In this document: in pieces, positions 5,986 through 8,824 of the stretch
How the letters are laid out: each line of letters starts with the position of its first letter
How positions within the stretch are numbered: position 1 is the first letter of the stretch
Program-made: the position numbers and the translations under genes
The notes under the pieces: model-generated
What the model was told of the DNA's origin: nothing
Database searches by the model: none
The model's input: only the letters and a program-made list of their open reading frames with translations
Source: CAZVWH01 sp964631175
GTDB lineage: Bacteria > Planctomycetota > Phycisphaerae > Sedimentisphaerales > Anaerobacaceae
Assembly: GCA_964631175.1 (NCBI GenBank)
Contig: CAZVWH010000111.1
Span: 1-8,824, forward strand
Length of the DNA stretch: 8,824 nucleotides
Direction of reading: 5' to 3'

Positions 5986-6636
5986 ATGAGCACTATCTTA
6001 TATATAAAAGCCTCACCGCTCGGCGGCCTTTCCTACTCGGTTGCGGTAGCTGACGCGTTTGTCGAAACTTATCTTCGAAGCCATTTAGACGATGGAATTA
6101 AAATTATTGACCTTTTTCAGAAAAAGCTGCCGGCGTTTGACCTACCGGCTGCCACCGCAAAATACAAGATTATGCACGGCCAAGAGCACACCCAAGAGGA
6201 CCGCCGAACGTGGGAGCAAATCGTTTCTGTGATAGAGGAGTTTAAATCGGCGGACAAATATGTCTTCGCGGTGCCGATGTGGAACTTTTCGATTCCCTAT
6301 CGGCTAAAACAGTACATAGATATTATCGTTCAGCCGGGGTACACCTTCACCGTCAAAGAGGATGGTAGCTACGAGGGACTGGTAAAAGGTTCGCAGAATG
6401 GCCAGGCCCATAAGCCGGTCTTTATTGCCTATGCGCGGGGAGGCCAGTACTCGACGGATGCCGCCAAGGCTCTTGATATGCAAACGAAATATATAGAGAT
6501 TGTATTGGGCTTTATAGGTCTGTCTGATATTCGCTCTGTGATTGTTGAGCCGACTCTTGCCGGCGGTGCTGATGTTGCGAAACAAAAACAAGCAAAAGCT
6601 ATTGAAACAGCAAAGCGAATAGCGAAGGCATTTTAA
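5986..6636 (+). CDS. azoR: FMN-dependent NADH:quinone/azo reductase, AzoR-like
   Basis: Cytosolic flavodoxin-fold enzyme (PF02525) of 216 residues that reduces quinones and azo compounds by two electrons using FMN and NAD(P)H, usually as a homodimer, protecting against thiol and quinone stress. Flavin-site motifs are S10-P11 with SYS at 16-18 in the phosphate loop (KASPLGGLSYS), P97-M-W-N-F-S-I-P104 followed by LKQYID, and YARGG at 149-153. ATG 5986 is preceded by GGGAGG at ideal distance. Recalling E. coli AzoR, the stretch GLVTGKKAIVITSRGG aligns with GLVKG + KPVFIAYARGG here without gaps except for seven extra residues, SQNGQAH (136-142), which are exactly the 21-nt repeat. The insert lies on a surface loop between the FMN hairpin and strand 4, so activity is probably kept. 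It stands alone, convergent with the small-protein/M16 operon. Confidence 0.9.
   Translation: MSTILYIKASPLGGLSYSVAVADAFVETYLRSHLDDGIKIIDLFQKKLPAFDLPAATAKYKIMHGQEHTQEDRRTWEQIVSVIEEFKSADKYVFAVPMWNFSIPYRLKQYIDIIVQPGYTFTVKEDGSYEGLVKGSQNGQAHKPVFIAYARGGQYSTDAAKALDMQTKYIEIVLGFIGLSDIRSVIVEPTLAGGADVAKQKQAKAIETAKRIAKAF
6390..6410 (+). repeat. 21-nt dispersed repeat inserted in azoR, sense orientation
   Basis: Identical to 5688-5708 and 6863-6883. Removing these 21 bases joins GG to TAAG, restoring GGT AAG CCG (Gly-Lys-Pro) and the ungapped family alignment. In this frame the unit reads as part of S-Q-N-G-Q-A-H. Confidence 0.88.
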
Positions 6637-6665
6637 ATAGTCGAATCGGGTATTCGGTCTTGGCT

Positions 6666-6689
6666 GTTCGGAGACAATCATCTCTGAAC
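6666..6689. terminator. Terminator-like hairpin between convergent genes
   Basis: gttcggaga (6666-6674) pairs with tctctgaac (6681-6689), nine pairs including one G-T, around the loop caatca. It lies 30 nt after the azoreductase stop. The plus strand beyond it is T-rich but interrupted (attattagctttatcttt). It could end both azoR and the opposing operon. A smaller perfect hairpin, cgaat (6642-6646) and attcg (6652-6656), precedes it. Confidence 0.45.
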
Positions 6690-6704
6690 GCTGCATTATT
6701 AGCT

Positions 6705-7148
6705 TTATCTTTGGCCGAGAACAACATTCCCACGCAGCTTTGCAATATCCTTTGCTACGATTTCTACTATAATTTGCTGTTGATTTGATAACGGAAGCGT
6801 CGGCTGCATAATAGCATAGCTGACAGATTCGACCTGCTCAAGCCGAGTAAAATCTCTACTTTTTCGCAGAATGGCCAGGCCCACTTTGCCGGGAGATTTT
6901 CTTTTTGCAGCGGTAATTTTCCGTTGCTCGGCCATAATCTGTTCAGCTAAATTAAAATGCGGTATTTCGCGCTGCGCCGGAAGGCGTCCTCCGGAAGGAG
7001 TCCCAAGGACTGCGGGCTGCTTTGAATCTGCGTGCTCAGCCGATCCGCCGCTGGTGGACTGTGTAGGTCGAACTTTATACGGCGGTATTATATCGCTTGC
7101 GCGAAGAATATCGTCATCGTTTTGTTTACTGCTGTTGGCCTTACTCAT
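6705..7148 (-). CDS. Small uncharacterised protein, 147 residues
   Basis: I do not recognise a family. The first 60 residues are polar and low in structure (NSSKQNDDD, QSTSGGSAEHADSK), with no signal peptide or membrane segment. Residues 63-85 (PHFNLAEQIMAEQRKITAAKR) look like a charged amphipathic helix, and 97-136 (SRDFTRLEQVESVSYAIMQ, then QQQIIVEIVAKDIAKL) form a second helical region. Translation is probably coupled to the M16 peptidase gene: its ATG (7148) overlaps the peptidase stop by 8 nt, and AGGA lies 10 nt upstream. Two stretches look inserted. Residues 89-96 (VGLAILRK) contain the 21-nt repeat antisense; without it the text reads SPGK-E-SRDF. Residues 45-59 (PAVLGTPSGGRLPAQ) come from a hairpin-rich stretch. 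The coding call rests on operon position, overlap and length. Confidence 0.7.
   Translation of the reverse strand: MSKANSSKQNDDDILRASDIIPPYKVRPTQSTSGGSAEHADSKQPAVLGTPSGGRLPAQREIPHFNLAEQIMAEQRKITAAKRKSPGKVGLAILRKSRDFTRLEQVESVSYAIMQPTLPLSNQQQIIVEIVAKDIAKLRGNVVLGQR
6863..6883 (+). repeat. 21-nt dispersed repeat inside the small-protein gene, antisense
   Basis: Same orientation in the window as the other two copies but antisense to the gene, so read in a different frame it encodes GLAILR-type residues. The flanks differ from the other copies (ctttg follows instead of taagc). Deleting the 21 bases keeps the reading frame. No multiple-of-three target duplication is visible. Confidence 0.88.
6977..7011. 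repeat. Hairpin-rich stretch with ccggaagg direct repeats
   Basis: ccggaagg occurs at 6977-6984 and 6991-6998. agtcc (6999-7003) and ggact (7007-7011) pair around caa, ctcc (6989-6992) and ggag (6997-7000) pair around ggaa, and gtcct (6986-6990) can also pair with aggac (7006-7010), so several folds compete. It encodes residues about 46-58 of the small protein, in its disordered part. A third type of in-frame element is possible, but only one copy is seen here. Confidence 0.4.
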
Positions 7149-8367
7149 TGCGGGCAGGTCCTATTGAAAATTGTGTGAAATCGCCCGGTTTGAATTGCTC
7201 TATCAGTGAATTAACATCATCAACCGTAACGGCTTTAACAGCTTTGACGTCATCGGCAATAGTATAGTACTGTTTCAAATATATCCAATTAAAACCCAGG
7301 TCAAGCAGCCGACCCATCGGCAGCTCGTTTTTAATCACCAATGCGCTTAGAACTTTATTCTTTGCCTTTCTCAGTTCATCTTCTGTTATGCCGTCCTTAG
7401 ACAAATCGTGGAAAATATCTCCGATAATGTCCCGTACCTTAGGGACATTTTTGCTGCTGCACCGGAGTAAGCTTACTAATGCTCCGGTGCCGTCCATAGG
7501 GCTAAATTGCATTGTAGCAACTTCTGCTAATGCCTTGTCCACCAGATCCCAAAAGAATCTTGACCCGACACTATCGCCGACAATAACCGCAAAAAGCGAT
7601 GCAGCAAATCTCCTGGGGTCCTGAGCAGACACGCATGGGCTTATCAGGCATATATGCTCACATACCAGATTTGTTTTTTCGATTCTTTCCTTCTTTTTGC
7701 TGCCCCCAAAGTGCTCCAGCTTTCTGGCGGCGGCATGGCCTTGCCAACTAAGACAGGCCTCTTCCAGAGTCAAACAGATTCGGCTCCAGTCGAAATTACC
7801 CGCACATGCAAGCATCATATTATCCGGTACATAACGCCTTGCAAAATAATCCCGCATCTGCTCGACTGTGAGACTATCTATACTTTCCTCAGCGCCTAAA
7901 ACACTGTTTCCGCAGGCGTGTTCGTCAAAGTGCAAACGTCTGCATCTATCCAGAACATCAAAGCTGGGCGTATCCTTGTACATTGCAATTTCTTCTTTGA
8001 TTACGTTTTTCTCGATATTGAAATCTTCATTTCTGAGTGCCGGCCTCATCAGATGCGCCCAAAGCCGTGTAACCTCGATAAGATATTCAGGAAGAACAGC
8101 GGCGTAAAAGACGGTATTTTCCTCACTGGTTCCAGCATTGAATTGCGCCCCTGTTCTGTCGAAGGCCTTGTTAACTTCAAAGGCGTTTAGCTTTTCAGTA
8201 CCTTTGAACAGCATGTGCTCTAAGAAATGCGATACGCCGTTTATCTGCTGAGCTTCGTCGCGAGAGCCGGTTCTAACAAAGAAACCAACCGCAGCCGATT
8301 TAGCGGATTTATTAATCTCGCCGATTACGTCCAGGCCGTTCGTCAATCTTTTTTGCTTAAATTCCAT
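7141..8367 (-). CDS. M16-family zinc metallopeptidase, catalytic subunit
   Basis: Peptidase of 408 residues of the M16B (mitochondrial-processing-peptidase-like) type, which cleaves short or unfolded peptides in a closed chamber. H47-F-L-E-H51 is the inverted HxxEH zinc and catalytic motif, and NVIKEEI at 121-127 supplies the distal Glu ligand (E125 or E126) at the usual distance of about 75 residues. The second domain has GDSVGSRFF (R270), but the tyrosine of the usual REKRGLxY motif is missing (LVDKALAEVA; position about 282 is Glu). No signal peptide is seen, so it is probably cytosolic. It starts 8 nt after the stop of the upstream M16 gene, with GGTGA 7 nt before the ATG, and ends overlapping the next start. 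It should act as a partner of the upstream subunit rather than alone. Confidence 0.9.
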   Translation of the reverse strand: MEFKQKRLTNGLDVIGEINKSAKSAAVGFFVRTGSRDEAQQINGVSHFLEHMLFKGTEKLNAFEVNKAFDRTGAQFNAGTSEENTVFYAAVLPEYLIEVTRLWAHLMRPALRNEDFNIEKNVIKEEIAMYKDTPSFDVLDRCRRLHFDEHACGNSVLGAEESIDSLTVEQMRDYFARRYVPDNMMLACAGNFDWSRICLTLEEACLSWQGHAAARKLEHFGGSKKKERIEKTNLVCEHICLISPCVSAQDPRRFAASLFAVIVGDSVGSRFFWDLVDKALAEVATMQFSPMDGTGALVSLLRCSSKNVPKVRDIIGDIFHDLSKDGITEDELRKAKNKVLSALVIKNELPMGRLLDLGFNWIYLKQYYTIADDVKAVKAVTVDDVNSLIEQFKPGDFTQFSIGPARNE

Positions 8368-8375
8368 TTTTTATG

Positions 8376-8824
8376 TCACCGGACGGCCAGTTCTTGTGGG
8401 CCAATTGTCACAACCGTGAAATCCTCGAACTTATTTTTGCGCAAAAAGCCCAAAACCGAATCGACGTTGGCCGCCTCTATCTTATCTTTGATTTCGTCCA
8501 GGCTTCGCACTCTGCCGAGTATATAGTAATCGCCTCCGATCGCACCTGCCCGGCTGCTGGACGATTCACTTTGCAGAATTAGAGCGCTCTTTAATCCAAT
8601 CTTAGCTCTTTTAATTTCTTCCTCACTGATTCCTTCACCGAGTCGATTTAATTCACCGATAATACAATCAAGTGTTTCCTGAGCCTTTTCCGGAGTCGTG
8701 CCTGCATAGCACATTATACCCGCTGCTTTTTTCAGGCCGTGATATCGTGCTTGGACCGCATAGCACAGGCCTCTTTTTTCTCTTACCTCTGTAAACAATC
8801 TGGCGCTCATTCCGCCGGAAAGCA
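8376..8824 (-). CDS. M16-family peptidase-like subunit, C-terminal part only
   Basis: The reading frame is open to the window edge, so only about the last 149 residues are seen; the methionine at 8810 is internal, because LSGG precedes it in frame. The stretch LSGGMSARLFTEVREKRG followed by LCYAV is the conserved second-domain motif of M16B proteins, with the Arg and Tyr that bind the substrate backbone. The rest (GEGISEEEIKRAKIGLKSAL, then FEDFTVVTIGPQ) is a normal C-terminus. Whether its own HxxEH is intact cannot be seen. It is followed after 8 nt by the M16 gene that has the zinc site, which suggests a heterodimer of this subunit with that one. Confidence 0.88.
   Translation of the reverse strand, partial: LSGGMSARLFTEVREKRGLCYAVQARYHGLKKAAGIMCYAGTTPEKAQETLDCIIGELNRLGEGISEEEIKRAKIGLKSALILQSESSSSRAGAIGGDYYILGRVRSLDEIKDKIEAANVDSVLGFLRKNKFEDFTVVTIGPQELAVR

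Noticed and set aside
5688..6883. Three identical 21-mers as a CRISPR array
   Set aside because: The copies are about 700 and 470 nt apart, lie inside genes and lack regular spacers or cas genes.
6853..6893. aaag on both sides of the repeat in the small-protein gene as a target site duplication
   Set aside because: Removing the unit plus 4 nt would break the frame, and the other copies show no flanking duplication.

Overview
The window looks like chromosomal DNA of a Planctomycetota bacterium, perhaps a Phycisphaerae or Sedimentisphaerales-type lineage. This is an inference from the gene mix (secreted right-handed beta-helix protein, nucleoside-symporter-type MFS permease, sugar isomerase/epimerase, Gfo/Idh/MocA oxidoreductase, paired M16 peptidases), the moderate GC and the many short dispersed repeats. 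No rRNA, tRNA, IS transposase, CRISPR array or phage gene is visible.

Layout. 1-1929 (+): an exported beta-helix protein. 1930-2108: short convergent spacer with a hairpin. 2109-5617 (-): three genes read leftwards, Gfo/Idh/MocA oxidoreductase first, then a TIM-barrel sugar isomerase/epimerase, then an MFS permease. The last two are 33 nt apart and surely cotranscribed; the oxidoreductase is separated from them by a 389-nt spacer full of repeats. 5618-5985: divergent spacer, also built largely of repeats, with a candidate promoter and leader hairpin for the next gene. 5986-6636 (+): AzoR-type FMN quinone/azo reductase. 6637-6704: convergent spacer with a terminator-like hairpin. 6705-8824 (-): a tight operon of an M16 peptidase-like subunit (cut by the window end), a second M16 peptidase carrying the zinc site, and a small unrecognised protein overlapping it by 8 nt.

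How the genes fit together. Oxidoreductase, isomerase/epimerase, permease and secreted beta-helix protein suggest uptake and modification of a carbohydrate or glycoside. The two M16 genes look like the two halves of one heterodimeric protease: one has the HxxEH zinc site, the other the Arg/Tyr pair.

Most striking signal. A 21-nt sequence occurs three times in direct orientation (5688-5708, 6390-6410, 6863-6883): once in a spacer, once in the sense strand of azoR and once antisense in the small protein gene. In azoR it accounts exactly for a 7-residue insertion relative to the E. coli protein. A GC-rich palindromic repeat, resembling a hairpin in the neighbouring spacer, also seems to have entered the oxidoreductase gene in frame, and the small protein gene holds a further hairpin-rich candidate insert. 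Together with at least three other families of small repeats in the spacers, this points to miniature elements that spread through both intergenic DNA and reading frames while keeping frame, comparable in concept to the Rickettsia palindromic elements.
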